NCBI GenBank assembly: GCA_012719125.1
Contig: JAAYAY010000333.1
Location: forward strand, 1 to 39,945
Direction: 5' to 3'
Length of the DNA: 39,945 nt
DNA from: Planctomycetaceae bacterium
GTDB taxonomy: Bacteria > Planctomycetota > Planctomycetia > Pirellulales > Thermoguttaceae
The notes under the pieces are model-generated. The model made no database searches. It had not been told where the DNA came from and saw only the letters and a list, made by a program, of their open reading frames with translations. Numbering within the stretch: the first letter of the stretch is position 1; each line of letters opens with the position of its first letter. Shown here piece after piece: positions 1 through 7,063 of this stretch. Made by a program: the position numbers and the translations under genes.

Positions 1-1183
1 CGTGCAACTCGACATGTGTGTAGACACCCAACGTCAGGCGGATATCACTATGCCGCGCCAAGGTCTGGGCCATCTTCGGCGTCACGCCGGCGCGTTCCAG
101 GTTCGTGATGAAGAGGTGCCGGAGGCTGTGGAAGTCGGCGTAGAGATCGTCGTGATTGCAGTAGCAGAGGAAGTCGGATTCGAGGCGTTCCTTCAGATCC
201 TCGTCGGTCTTCGCCTCATCAAGCCACTTGTCGCGGGCGGCCATGAGGTCGCGCTCGATCATCTTGCTGGTTCGTCGATTGACGCCGCCGGGGACGCGGT
301 TGGAGATTGGAAACAGGACGGTACTGGGGCCGAGACGCTTCTTCGTTTCGAACCAGGCCTTGATCCGCTTGACCACGTCCGGGTGAAGGACTTGGGTATC
401 CTCGCGGCGGCGCTTGCTGTAGCAGGCCTCGACCGTTACGGTGGCGGGGCTGGAGTCGAGGCTGAACGAACGCTTGGTGAGGCTGCCGATCTCGCCCCTG
501 CGAAACCCGGTCCAGGCGGCCAGGGTGTAAATCATTGCCCGGTCAGGACCCGAAATCCCCTCGACCGGCTTGCCACTCTCTGCCGCCTGCAAGAGTCGCC
601 GGAACTCATCTTGCGAAAACGCCCGCCGGTCATGACGCCGGTCGGTGCGGACGTTCATCCGCGACAGATGCGTGAGCGGATTGAACGGGGTGCGCCGATC
701 CCGGACCAGCCAATGCACGAAATGCTTGGCGATCGTAAGATAGTTGTTGCACGTCTGGGCGCTGCGGTCCTTTCGGCGCAGACCACTCAAGAAATCGATG
801 ACATCACTGGCCGAAATGTCGGCGATGGTGCGCCACTTGCGATCCTTCACGATGGCTTTCAGCATACGCATCGACTCGTCGACGTACTTCTCGGTCGAGC
901 CCTTGTTGCCGAGATGCCTCTCGAATTCAGCCAGGTGCTCCGAAAGCGGCCGTTTCCGCTGATCTTCGGTCGGATCGACCAGCCCCGCCTTCTCGCGTTC
1001 GACGCGTTTGACAAGCTCGTTGAGCATCGCCTGGGCGGCCATCCGGTCAATGGACAGGGACTTGCGGCGTACAATGCCGTCCGCAGCTTTGTATTGCCCC
1101 CACCACTTCTTCGATTTGGTCGTGACCTTCTTGCCGGTAACCGGATCCGTGATCGTCGTGGGTTTTCGGAACAAACTCGCCAT
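1..1183 (-). CDS. int: Tyrosine-family site-specific integrase, 3' end beyond window
   Basis: Site-specific recombinase that would integrate and excise the element by cutting att DNA through a tyrosine. Read on the minus strand from the ATG at 1183-1181, the frame stays open for about 394 residues to the window edge. An N-terminal SAM-like core-binding region (about residues 75-180) is followed by the catalytic domain. The visible catalytic residues are Arg in TGFRRGEIG (about 226), the HSLRH box (HxxR, about 354), the later His in ARHSDI (about 381) and the nucleophile Tyr in GVYTHVEL (about 388). Only the extreme C-terminus is missing. The gene points out of the window, so the attachment site is probably just to the left. 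An AlpA-like gene lies directly upstream, as is usual for int/xis pairs. The plus-strand 564-residue frame across this region is a shadow. Confidence 0.93.
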   Translation of the reverse strand, partial: MASLFRKPTTITDPVTGKKVTTKSKKWWGQYKAADGIVRRKSLSIDRMAAQAMLNELVKRVEREKAGLVDPTEDQRKRPLSEHLAEFERHLGNKGSTEKYVDESMRMLKAIVKDRKWRTIADISASDVIDFLSGLRRKDRSAQTCNNYLTIAKHFVHWLVRDRRTPFNPLTHLSRMNVRTDRRHDRRAFSQDEFRRLLQAAESGKPVEGISGPDRAMIYTLAAWTGFRRGEIGSLTKRSFSLDSSPATVTVEACYSKRRREDTQVLHPDVVKRIKAWFETKKRLGPSTVLFPISNRVPGGVNRRTSKMIERDLMAARDKWLDEAKTDEDLKERLESDFLCYCNHDDLYADFHSLRHLFITNLERAGVTPKMAQTLARHSDIRLTLGVYTHVELH

Positions 1184-1309
1184 GCGTGGTCTCCTTCGTC
1201 TAGTGTAGAAATACTCAAATCCAAAGCAGGACGAGTGTTGCTCGGGGGCCGTGAATTGCAAGGCATGAAGTCGGGTGGTGGGCCAAGAGTCCTGGCTTTG
1301 AATGGCATG

Positions 1310-1543
1310 TCAGTCGCAATTCCGACTCGCCTGCCAGGTCACCCGATCCGGGCAACCGGCCGCCACCCACGCACGAAGTTCTTCATAGGGCCAGAATGGG
1401 GTCCGCCCGATTCGGATCGGACAGGGGACCCGGCCCGAGATATCCCAGGCGTACCAGGTGCGCACGGAAACGCCGCACTCGGCGGCGGCGCCCGCGGCCT
1501 TGAGAAGGAGTGGTTTGGCGAGAGAAGGTTCGGTATCTGGCAT
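1310..1543 (-). CDS. AlpA/MerR-type small HTH protein, putative excisionase
   Basis: A 77-residue protein with a winged-helix HTH of the AlpA/HTH_17 type. Residues about 12-65 read as a helix pair (AAECGVSVRTWYAWD), then the wing with PIRIGRTPFWPYEELRAWV, the usual 'R-I-G-R-x-x-x-W-x-x-x-E-L-x-x-W' pattern. Family members bind DNA as excisionases or as regulators of phage integrases. It lies upstream of and in the same direction as the integrase, with a 126-nt gap. The ATG at 1543 has only a weak purine stretch upstream. A copy of a dispersed 25-nt repeat sits 42 nt upstream in its leader. Excisionase versus transcriptional regulator cannot be decided from the sequence. Confidence 0.75.
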   Translation of the reverse strand: MPDTEPSLAKPLLLKAAGAAAECGVSVRTWYAWDISGRVPCPIRIGRTPFWPYEELRAWVAAGCPDRVTWQASRNCD

Positions 1544-1584
1544 AGGCAGAAGACTCTCGACGAGGCTGAATGGAAACGGAGCTT

Positions 1585-1609
1585 CCCTCTACCTCTTTAC
1601 TACCGGAAA
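1585..1609 (-). repeat. Dispersed 25-nt repeat, copy 1
   Basis: On the minus strand this reads TTTCCGGTAGTAAAGAGGTA followed by GAGGG. Near-identical copies lie on the plus strand at 3420-3444 and 30423-30447. The core CCGGTAGTAAAG is identical in all three, and all end in TAGAGGG. The element carries TAG, TAA and TAG in two frames. Here it lies in the leader of the AlpA-like gene. Its role is unknown. Confidence 0.8.
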
Positions 1610-1725
1610 TCTCTCGGCCGTGGCCAACACCGGATGCCGCTACAACGTGACATCGGCGCTCGCAACGCCACAAATTCAGCCCTGCCAAGGGCTTAAAAAA
1701 TCTCTCAAAAATCCTGCTCGAGGTC

Positions 1726-1753
1726 TTGAACCGCTAGCATTTTGTGATACGAT
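1726..1753 (+). promoter_or_regulatory. Possible sigma-70 promoter toward the XRE gene
   Basis: TTGAAC (1726-1731), a 16-nt spacer and TACGAT (1748-1753) fit a housekeeping promoter, inside the otherwise gene-free 423-nt stretch between the divergent AlpA-like and XRE genes (1544-1966). The predicted leader would be about 210 nt. The rest of that stretch holds repeat copy 1 and no other feature I can support. Divergent regulatory regions of this kind usually hold repressor operators, but I see no clear repeated operator here. Confidence 0.35.
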
Positions 1754-1966
1754 ATGCACGTTCACTGGGCGGGTTTTCGCCCGGTTCCATTTGGCGAGCG
1801 ATCCCCTTGCGGCGCCGGGCCAAAGCCGCTCGCCCATCTTCACGCGAACCTCTTCCATTCGCACTTCCCGGTCAAGCTCATAGGTACGACGATCGTCGCA
1901 CTATTGCCGGCCTTTGGCTGCCACACAAGAGCCGGCTGCGCCCGGGTTGTGGAAAGGAGTCATACC

Positions 1967-2386
1967 ATGCCTCGACAATCCCAGGCTGCGCATTTTGGAC
2001 AGCGGATCCGCCAACTGCGCGTCGACCGGGAACTCACGTTACGAGAATTCGCCCGCCTGCTCGACTTGAGCCCTACCTATATTTCACAGGTCGAGCAGTG
2101 CAAATTCAGTCCACCCACCGAGGAGCGGGTCCGCCAAATGGCTGTCCTCCTCCAACAGGATTCGGACGAACTGTTGGCCCTGGCCGGCCACGTATCAGGG
2201 GACCTGCCGGAAATCATCCGGGCCCAGCCCCGCGAGATGGCCAGCTTCCTGCGGGCCGCCCGCGGGCTTTCGGCCGACGATCTGCGCCAACTCGAACGAC
2301 AAGCCAAGCGACTGCAAACCAAGAAGGCACAACACCATGAGATCGACTGCCCCGAGAGTTCCGTATCTGACATCGAAGACAATTGA
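1967..2386 (+). CDS. XRE-family HTH transcriptional regulator (repressor candidate)
   Basis: A 139-residue DNA-binding protein. Residues about 9-65 form a Cro/CI-type HTH: FGQRIRQLRVDRELTLREFA, then LSPTYISQVEQCK with the recognition helix, and a typical following helix. The C-terminal half is predicted helical and unassigned. The ATG at 1967 is preceded by a good Shine-Dalgarno (GGAAAGGAG, about 8 nt upstream), which is why I prefer it over the longer upstream open frame. It overlaps the start of the metallopeptidase gene by 50 nt. The XRE plus ImmA arrangement is a known lysogeny or mobile-element switch in which the peptidase cleaves the repressor, so this is probably the phage repressor or a stress-response regulator. 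Confidence 0.88.
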   Translation: MPRQSQAAHFGQRIRQLRVDRELTLREFARLLDLSPTYISQVEQCKFSPPTEERVRQMAVLLQQDSDELLALAGHVSGDLPEIIRAQPREMASFLRAARGLSADDLRQLERQAKRLQTKKAQHHEIDCPESSVSDIEDN

Positions 2387-3008
2387 AGACCGTGCCAACC
2401 AACTCCTGCAGGGCTTTCAGTCCGAGTACGGCCGGATTTGGTTGCCCCCGGTTCCGATCGACGCGATCGTCGAACTGCACCTGAAACTGACTTTCAGCTT
2501 CATGGATCTTTGCGAAATGTACGGCACGGAGGGAATTCACGGTGCGCTTTGGGTGGACCGGCGCGAGGTGGGCATCGACCAGGGCCTGGATCCGGAACTG
2601 TACCCGGAGTTGGAAGGCCGTTACCACTTCACGCTTGCGCACGAGGTGGGTCACTGGACGCTCCATCGGGATTACGTGGCTTCGGCGTGCCGCGAGTTAG
2701 GGGGGTACGCGTGTCACAAATCACAGCGCAGGAGCCGCATCGAGTGGCAGGCTGACTACTTCGCCTCGTGCCTGCTAATGCCCCGTCGCCTGACTATCCC
2801 GGCGTTTGGTTACTTTTTTCCCTTTGGACCTGTGGACGCTCAGGAACTGAGCGAACTGAACCATTGGGAAGCAAAAGACGTGCGCCGGCACCTCGAAGAC
2901 ATGGCCCGCCCTATGGCCGGCGAGTTCTGCGTCTCCCCGATCGCGATGCGCATTCGGCTGGAGGAACTGGGCCTGTTCCGCCACCCGCAAGCGGCGAACG
3001 TTGCGTAA
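2337..3008 (+). CDS. ImmA/IrrE-family Zn metallopeptidase
   Basis: A 223-residue protein with the HExxH zinc site at about residues 101-105 (LAHEVGHWTLHRD) and the downstream WQADYFASCLLMP segment (about 138-150) in which an acidic residue completes the metal site. This is the COG2856/ImmA pattern. Such peptidases cleave the partner XRE repressor on a signal (ICEBs1 ImmA-ImmR is the reference case). It overlaps the XRE gene by 50 nt, so the two are translationally coupled. The XRE protein is the expected substrate, by inference from the family. No separate toxin gene is seen, so a phage switch is more likely than a toxin-antitoxin role. Confidence 0.9.
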   Translation: MRSTAPRVPYLTSKTIEDRANQLLQGFQSEYGRIWLPPVPIDAIVELHLKLTFSFMDLCEMYGTEGIHGALWVDRREVGIDQGLDPELYPELEGRYHFTLAHEVGHWTLHRDYVASACRELGGYACHKSQRRSRIEWQADYFASCLLMPRRLTIPAFGYFFPFGPVDAQELSELNHWEAKDVRRHLEDMARPMAGEFCVSPIAMRIRLEELGLFRHPQAANVA

Positions 3009-3068
3009 GTTTTTTTGCCGTCAGTGTTTAGCAATCCCTGCACACCAAACCCCATGAGGAATATGCCT

Positions 3069-3440
3069 ATGAGACGCTTTTTGGAACTGTCTGCGCCGCG
3101 ACGGAATCTGGTGCGCACCATGCAGGAGATGAATTTCGGTCGGATCACGAGAATCGTTGTCTGCGAACACGAACCGCACTTCGATGCAGCGAGGCACTGC
3201 CAGAAGGTTTTCAAGCCGGGTGGCGACAACGACGCTCGACCCGAGGTAACGCTTTCAGATTTCGTACTCAAGCGGCCGGTGGTGGATCTTCTGGGAATTT
3301 TTGACGCGCTTCGCGACGTGAAGATCACCACCCTCACGGTCCAGGACGGCTTGCCGATTGGGTTCTCCGTATCGCTCGATTTCAGAAAATCTTCAAAAGG
3401 CTTCGCCACATCGAGCGCAAAACCGGTAGTAAAGAGATAG
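3069..3440 (+). CDS. Unrecognised 123-residue protein
   Basis: I do not recognise this protein. From the ATG at 3069 (preceded by AGGA; in-frame ATGs also at 3054 and 3063) it encodes a basic N-terminus followed by an alternating strand/helix pattern (ITRIVVCEHEP, VKITTLTVQDGLPIG) that could be a small alpha/beta fold. No cysteine cluster, signal peptide or membrane segment is visible. It follows the metallopeptidase gene by about 60 nt on the same strand, so it may belong to the switch operon. Its last codons (KPVVKR and stop) are written by repeat copy 2, so the 3' end may have been remodelled by that repeat. Confidence 0.55.
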   Translation: MRRFLELSAPRRNLVRTMQEMNFGRITRIVVCEHEPHFDAARHCQKVFKPGGDNDARPEVTLSDFVLKRPVVDLLGIFDALRDVKITTLTVQDGLPIGFSVSLDFRKSSKGFATSSAKPVVKR

Positions 3441-3444
3441 AGGG
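3420..3444 (+). repeat. Dispersed 25-nt repeat, copy 2
   Basis: This reads AAACCGGTAGTAAAGAGATA followed by GAGGG. It overlaps the stop codon of the preceding gene. Copies 2 and 3 share a further TTGATTC shortly downstream, so similarity extends past the 25-nt core on that side. Confidence 0.8.
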
Positions 3445-3586
3445 ACTTTGATTCGCACAACCTTTCAAGGCCCCATTGCCAATGATCGTCTGCTACAGCG
3501 TCAGCCGCAATAGTCGCGATCACTGGCCACAATAAGAACAAAGAGATTCAGGTTCCAGACAACGAACTGGCCACATGATGGAGGTC

Positions 3587-3680
3587 GTTGTGGGTACCGC
3601 CACGCCAGGCGTGCTTACACGACGGAAGTCTTTGTGGCTCTTTTCGTGCGCGTACCGCTGCGCGGGGTGTACCCACAACG
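3587..3680 (+). promoter_or_regulatory. Long inverted repeat in the leader of the sigma-factor gene
   Basis: A perfect 12-nt inverted repeat, CGTTGTGGGTAC (3587-3598) and GTACCCACAACG (3669-3680), encloses 70 nt that themselves contain a perfect 6-bp hairpin, CACGCC-A-GGCGTG (3601-3613). The outer arms continue imperfectly into GGAGG/CCTCC. It ends 32 nt before the start codon of the sigma-factor gene, so in RNA it would form a long stem close to the ribosome binding site. It could be a regulatory leader or a small inserted palindromic element. Confidence 0.6.
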
Positions 3681-3712
3681 GTCTCCTCCCAACCACAAGG
3701 AGCGAGACCTAT

Positions 3713-4300
3713 ATGCAGAAAATTGATTTCGAGTACGAGATTTCACGACGCGGATTTGCCGGTCGACTGATTCTACGCAAGGCGAAGCAATTGGCAACCT
3801 ATCCTGGATTCAGCCGGTCCGATATCGACGACATCCAGCAGGAACTGCGCATGCAGCTGTTCAGCTCGATGTCGAAGTTCAACGCCGAGAAGGGCAACTG
3901 GCGGGCCTTTGTCAAGGCGACCGTCGAACGGAACGTGGCGACTATCATCGAGCGGCAGGGGGCGGCCAAGCGGGGCAACGGTGATACACCCGTTTCCTTG
4001 AGCACCAAGGTCGAGGGGGAAGACGGGCTGGTTCAATTGGGAAGTCTCGTTGGGCGCTGGAATCTCGAAGCCCGGACGGGCGGTCACACTCAGAGCCATA
4101 CCGACGTAATCGATACGGCGATGGATATCGAGCACGTCCTCAGCACGCTTCCCCCTGACTTGCGGGAGCTGTGCGAGCAGCTCAAGACGATGACGATCAC
4201 GGAACTTGCGCGAAAGCTCGACATGCCTCGAAGCACGCTGCGAGCCAGGCTGTTGGCGGTCCGCGAGGCGATGACGCAGGCCGGCCTGACGCCCGGATAG
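3713..4300 (+). CDS. Sigma-70-like (ECF-type) RNA polymerase sigma factor
   Basis: A 195-residue protein with two helical domains. Region 2 is at about residues 35-85 (DIDDIQQELRMQLFSSMSKF, then GNWRAFVKATVERNVATII). Region 4 is at about 140-190 (LSTLPPDLRELCEQLKTMTI, then the HTH with RKLDMPRSTLRARL). Such factors redirect host RNA polymerase to a few promoters. The ATG at 3713 has AAGGAG about 11 nt upstream and the protein begins at the conserved region. It sits at the head of the replication block, so it may switch on the phage middle genes, though no matching promoter set was proved. No anti-sigma gene is adjacent. Confidence 0.8.
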   Translation: MQKIDFEYEISRRGFAGRLILRKAKQLATYPGFSRSDIDDIQQELRMQLFSSMSKFNAEKGNWRAFVKATVERNVATIIERQGAAKRGNGDTPVSLSTKVEGEDGLVQLGSLVGRWNLEARTGGHTQSHTDVIDTAMDIEHVLSTLPPDLRELCEQLKTMTITELARKLDMPRSTLRARLLAVREAMTQAGLTPG

Positions 4301-4356
4301 CTGTTTCGACGGAATCACAGCCACCAGTCAAATCCGGATACTTCAGAGGAAACAGA

Positions 4357-5178
4357 ATGGGTATCGCCATCGGATCGCAGAACGACAATCTGACCTATCT
4401 TGAGCATGAACCGGCCTCCGTCTACCACGCCAAGGCCCAGGATTACCTGAGCAGCCATCAACTGGGCGATTTCCGCCGCTCCCCGCTCCTCTACCACAAG
4501 AGGAAGCTGGGGCTGATTCTCGACGAGGATCGTCCCGCGTACCTCGTCGGTCGTGCCCTGCACACGCTTGTTCTTGAAGGCCAGGAGCGGTTTGACGAGG
4601 ATTTTGCCGTCGGCGGTCCCGTCAATCCGAAGACCGGCCAGCCCTTCGGCCCGGGTACCAAGGCGTTTGCCGCCTGGGCCGAAGAGCATGGCAAGGCAGT
4701 GTTGACCGACGCCCAGTACGAACTGGTCGAGAGCATGGCTGCTGGGGTCCGGGCCCACCAGATCGCCATGGAGCTGCTGGCCAGCGGCGATGCCGAGGGT
4801 GTGGTCCGTACGGAGTACTGCGGCGTCCCCTGCCAGATCCGTATGGACTGGTTCGAACCGTACCGGGGGATCGTCGACCTGAAGACCTGCGACGACCTGA
4901 TGTGGTTCGAAGCGGACGCCCGCCGCTACGGTTACGTTTACCAGATGGCCTTCTATCGGGCAGTGCTCCGGCAGGCCTCGGGGCTTTCCCTGCCGGTTTT
5001 CATGATCGCCGTCGAGAAACGGGAACCGTTTCGCTGCGGTGTCTGGAAGATCGACAGCGACATTCTGGGCCAGGCCGAACGGGAGAACGAGGCGGCTATC
5101 GAGCGGCTCAAGCACTGCCAGGAGTCGGGCAGTTGGCCAACCGGCTATGCCGAGATGCGGCTGTACGACTCCATCTGA
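4357..5178 (+). CDS. PD-(D/E)XK exonuclease, RecE/DUF3799-like
   Basis: A 273-residue nuclease of the phage recombination type (DUF3799, exodeoxyribonuclease VIII C-domain-like). Visible elements are the N-terminal GRALHTLVLE box (about 65-74), the catalytic strand and metal site RMDWFEPYRGIVDLKTC (Asp and D-x-K, about 153-170), and the following helix with Q and Y residues (YVYQMAFYRAVL). The family degrades one strand of double-stranded DNA ends to feed a single-strand annealing protein. The following genes encode a Sak4-like ATPase and a DUF669 protein, completing a typical phage recombination operon. The ATG at 4357 follows AGAGGAA. Confidence 0.85.
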   Translation: MGIAIGSQNDNLTYLEHEPASVYHAKAQDYLSSHQLGDFRRSPLLYHKRKLGLILDEDRPAYLVGRALHTLVLEGQERFDEDFAVGGPVNPKTGQPFGPGTKAFAAWAEEHGKAVLTDAQYELVESMAAGVRAHQIAMELLASGDAEGVVRTEYCGVPCQIRMDWFEPYRGIVDLKTCDDLMWFEADARRYGYVYQMAFYRAVLRQASGLSLPVFMIAVEKREPFRCGVWKIDSDILGQAERENEAAIERLKHCQESGSWPTGYAEMRLYDSI

Positions 5179-5302
5179 ACCAAGCGCGCCGTGACGGCGG
5201 GGCGCGTTCCGCTGCTGGGTAGGCATACACATCAAGATCGCTGCCCCCGGGCGTGCCCGCCTCACGGCCAATTCATCCATCACCAACTCAGGGGAGGTCT
5301 TT

Positions 5303-6037
5303 GTGAGCATACTCGGCACCGTCATCGAAAGCACTTCACCTTCGGCACCCAAGGGGATCATTTACGGCCCGCCCGGGATAGGGAAGACCACGTTCGGCGC
5401 CACGGCCGACGCGTCCCTCATCGTGGACTGCGAAAACGGCGCGGGAGCGATCTCCTGCAATCGCACACCGTACCTGGCGACCTGGCACGAAATCGGGCAG
5501 TGGCTTCTGGCTATCGAGCGAGACCAGCACTCATTCAGGACGCTGGTGATCGACTCGATCGATTGGCTGCTGCGACGCCTCGAAGAGCACGTCGCCGGCA
5601 GCAGCGGCAAAATCGACCAGACGCTGAACCGTTCGCACGGTGGATATGGCGCTGGCAAGCAGGTGCTCAAGAACTACGTCTATCAACAGCTCCTGCCGAC
5701 GCTCGATCGGATTGTCGGCCGCGGAATCGCAGTGGTTTTGCTCGCCCACGCCAAGCGTACCGAGATCACCGACGTGGACGGTATCACCCGCGAGAAGACG
5801 ACGGCCGACCTGCCGGACGATTTTCGCAACATTTTTGTCGAATGGTCGGATTTTGTGTGTCTGGCCAAACAGGATCATGACGGCAACCGAGTTCTGGTGA
5901 CCACCGAGACACCGGCCGCGCTGGCCAAGAACCGGTACGGCATGCCGCCGACCGTCGCCTTCGAGTGGCCCTCGTTCATTGACGCCGTTTCGCAGGGGCT
6001 GTCACGAACGTTTGCGTTCCAGAAATCAGAAGCGTAG
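5303..6037 (+). CDS. Sak4/AAA_24-like RecA-fold ATPase
   Basis: A 244-residue P-loop ATPase. Walker A is GPPGIGKTT (about residues 22-30), the Walker B-like strand is FRTLVIDSIDWLL (about 78-90), and a RecA-like switch strand follows (AVVLLAHAKRTE, about 146-157). Phage proteins of this type (AAA_24, Sak4 group) act in single-strand DNA binding and annealing during recombination. The GTG at 5303 is preceded by GGGGAGG. The 124 nt between the exonuclease and this gene hold nothing I can identify. Confidence 0.82.
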   Translation: MSILGTVIESTSPSAPKGIIYGPPGIGKTTFGATADASLIVDCENGAGAISCNRTPYLATWHEIGQWLLAIERDQHSFRTLVIDSIDWLLRRLEEHVAGSSGKIDQTLNRSHGGYGAGKQVLKNYVYQQLLPTLDRIVGRGIAVVLLAHAKRTEITDVDGITREKTTADLPDDFRNIFVEWSDFVCLAKQDHDGNRVLVTTETPAALAKNRYGMPPTVAFEWPSFIDAVSQGLSRTFAFQKSEA

Positions 6038-6100
6038 TGGCAGCTGAGCGCACGCCGAGAATCGCACATCACCCTTTGCCCAAGAAATGGAGACCAACCA

Positions 6101-6565
6101 GTGGTAGCTCTCAACTTCGATGCCAACAAGGTGGAGCCGGCCTCTCCGCCCGAAGCAATCCCCGCCGGAAAGTACCTGGCGGCAATCGTCTCTTCGGAAA
6201 ACAAGCCGACCAAGAGCCGAAACGGTGGATTCTTGGAACTGAAGTTCCAGATCCTCCAGGGCGACTACCGGGGGCGTCACGTCTGGGTCCGGCTGAACTT
6301 GGACAATCCGAATCCGGAAGCAGTCAAGTATGCCCGGATCGAGTTGTCGACCATCTGCCACGCCGTGGGGGTGCTCAAACCGAACGACAGCGTCGAATTG
6401 CACAACCGGCCGTTGATCATCCATGTGAAATGCAGGAACCGTCCTGACACTGGCGAGATCGTCAACGAGGTGAAGGGCTACGAAGCGAAGGAAGCGGCTG
6501 CCGGTCAGCACCAGCAGGCCCCGGTCACTGACAATACACCCCCTTGGAAAAGGCAACCCGCATGA
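6101..6565 (+). CDS. DUF669-family phage protein (probable ssDNA-associated)
   Basis: A 154-residue protein matching the DUF669 pattern: an N-terminal EAIPAGKYLAAIVSSE strand, then KPTKSRNGGFLELKFQIL, then VWVRLNLDNPNPEAVKYAR, and a Pro/Gln-rich acidic-poor tail ending in PPWKR. DUF669 proteins are found beside the recombination ATPase and nuclease in many phages, and are taken to bind single-stranded DNA or assist annealing. That role is known only by context. The GTG at 6101 follows a purine-rich segment. Its stop overlaps the ATG of the next gene (ATGA). Confidence 0.8.
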   Translation: MVALNFDANKVEPASPPEAIPAGKYLAAIVSSENKPTKSRNGGFLELKFQILQGDYRGRHVWVRLNLDNPNPEAVKYARIELSTICHAVGVLKPNDSVELHNRPLIIHVKCRNRPDTGEIVNEVKGYEAKEAAAGQHQQAPVTDNTPPWKRQPA

Positions 6566-6741
6566 GATTGAAGATTGTCGTGTGCGTGTGCGTGGACGAT
6601 GACGATCGCGACGGTGCGATGCGAACTGCTCCGAACCGCAATCCCTTGGACGAACTGATTGCGCGGATGCGCCGCGAGATGCAACGCGGCCGGGACTCGG
6701 CCGGAGAAAGGACCGTCCATGGGGCGAAAGTCGCGGGATAA
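6562..6741 (+). CDS. Unrecognised 59-residue protein
   Basis: A small protein with a hydrophobic Val/Cys strand at the start (KIVVCVCV), an acidic DDDD run and a basic helical rest (ELIARMRREMQRGRD). The ATG overlaps the stop of the DUF669 gene (ATGA) and its end overlaps the next gene by 23 nt, so the tight coupling supports it being translated. It may mainly couple translation to the nuclease gene. I do not recognise a family. Confidence 0.5.
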   Translation: MRLKIVVCVCVDDDDRDGAMRTAPNRNPLDELIARMRREMQRGRDSAGERTVHGAKVAG

Positions 6742-7060
6742 GGGAGCGGCCGGTGAACGGGAGCTCGCCCGCGAATTGTCTCGCCTGTTGGGGGTCGAGG
6801 CCCGTCGTGGTCGCCAATACCATGGCGGGCCCGGCTCGCCCGACGTTGTGGTCGAGATTCCCCACGTTCACCTCGAATGCAAACGAACCGAACGGCTCCG
6901 CCTCTACGAAGCGCTCGAACAGGCGATTGCCGACGCGGGAGAGAAGGTGCCTGTCGTCGCCCATCGCCAGAACCACAAACCGTGGGTTGTGATCGTAAGG
7001 CTCGATGACCTACCCAAGCTGGCCACACAAGTCTATTTGACGATGGCGGAGAACGCGTAA
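6719..7060 (+). CDS. Small PD-(D/E)XK nuclease, resolvase-like
   Basis: A 113-residue protein with an N-terminal basic helix (KSRDKGAAGERELARELSRL), the glycine-rich YHGGPGSPDVVV strand with the metal-binding Asp (about residue 43), and HLECKRTERLRLYEALEQA giving E-x-K (about 54-56). This is the archaeal-type Holliday-junction resolvase/VRR-like PD-(D/E)XK arrangement. A role in cutting branched replication or recombination intermediates is inferred from fold and neighbours. The ATG at 6719 follows GAAAGGA. Confidence 0.75.
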   Translation: MGRKSRDKGAAGERELARELSRLLGVEARRGRQYHGGPGSPDVVVEIPHVHLECKRTERLRLYEALEQAIADAGEKVPVVAHRQNHKPWVVIVRLDDLPKLATQVYLTMAENA

Positions 7061-7063
7061 TCA

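Noticed and set aside
2-1696. A 564-residue plus-strand frame across the integrase
   Set aside because: The minus strand contains a complete set of tyrosine-recombinase catalytic motifs, so this is a shadow.
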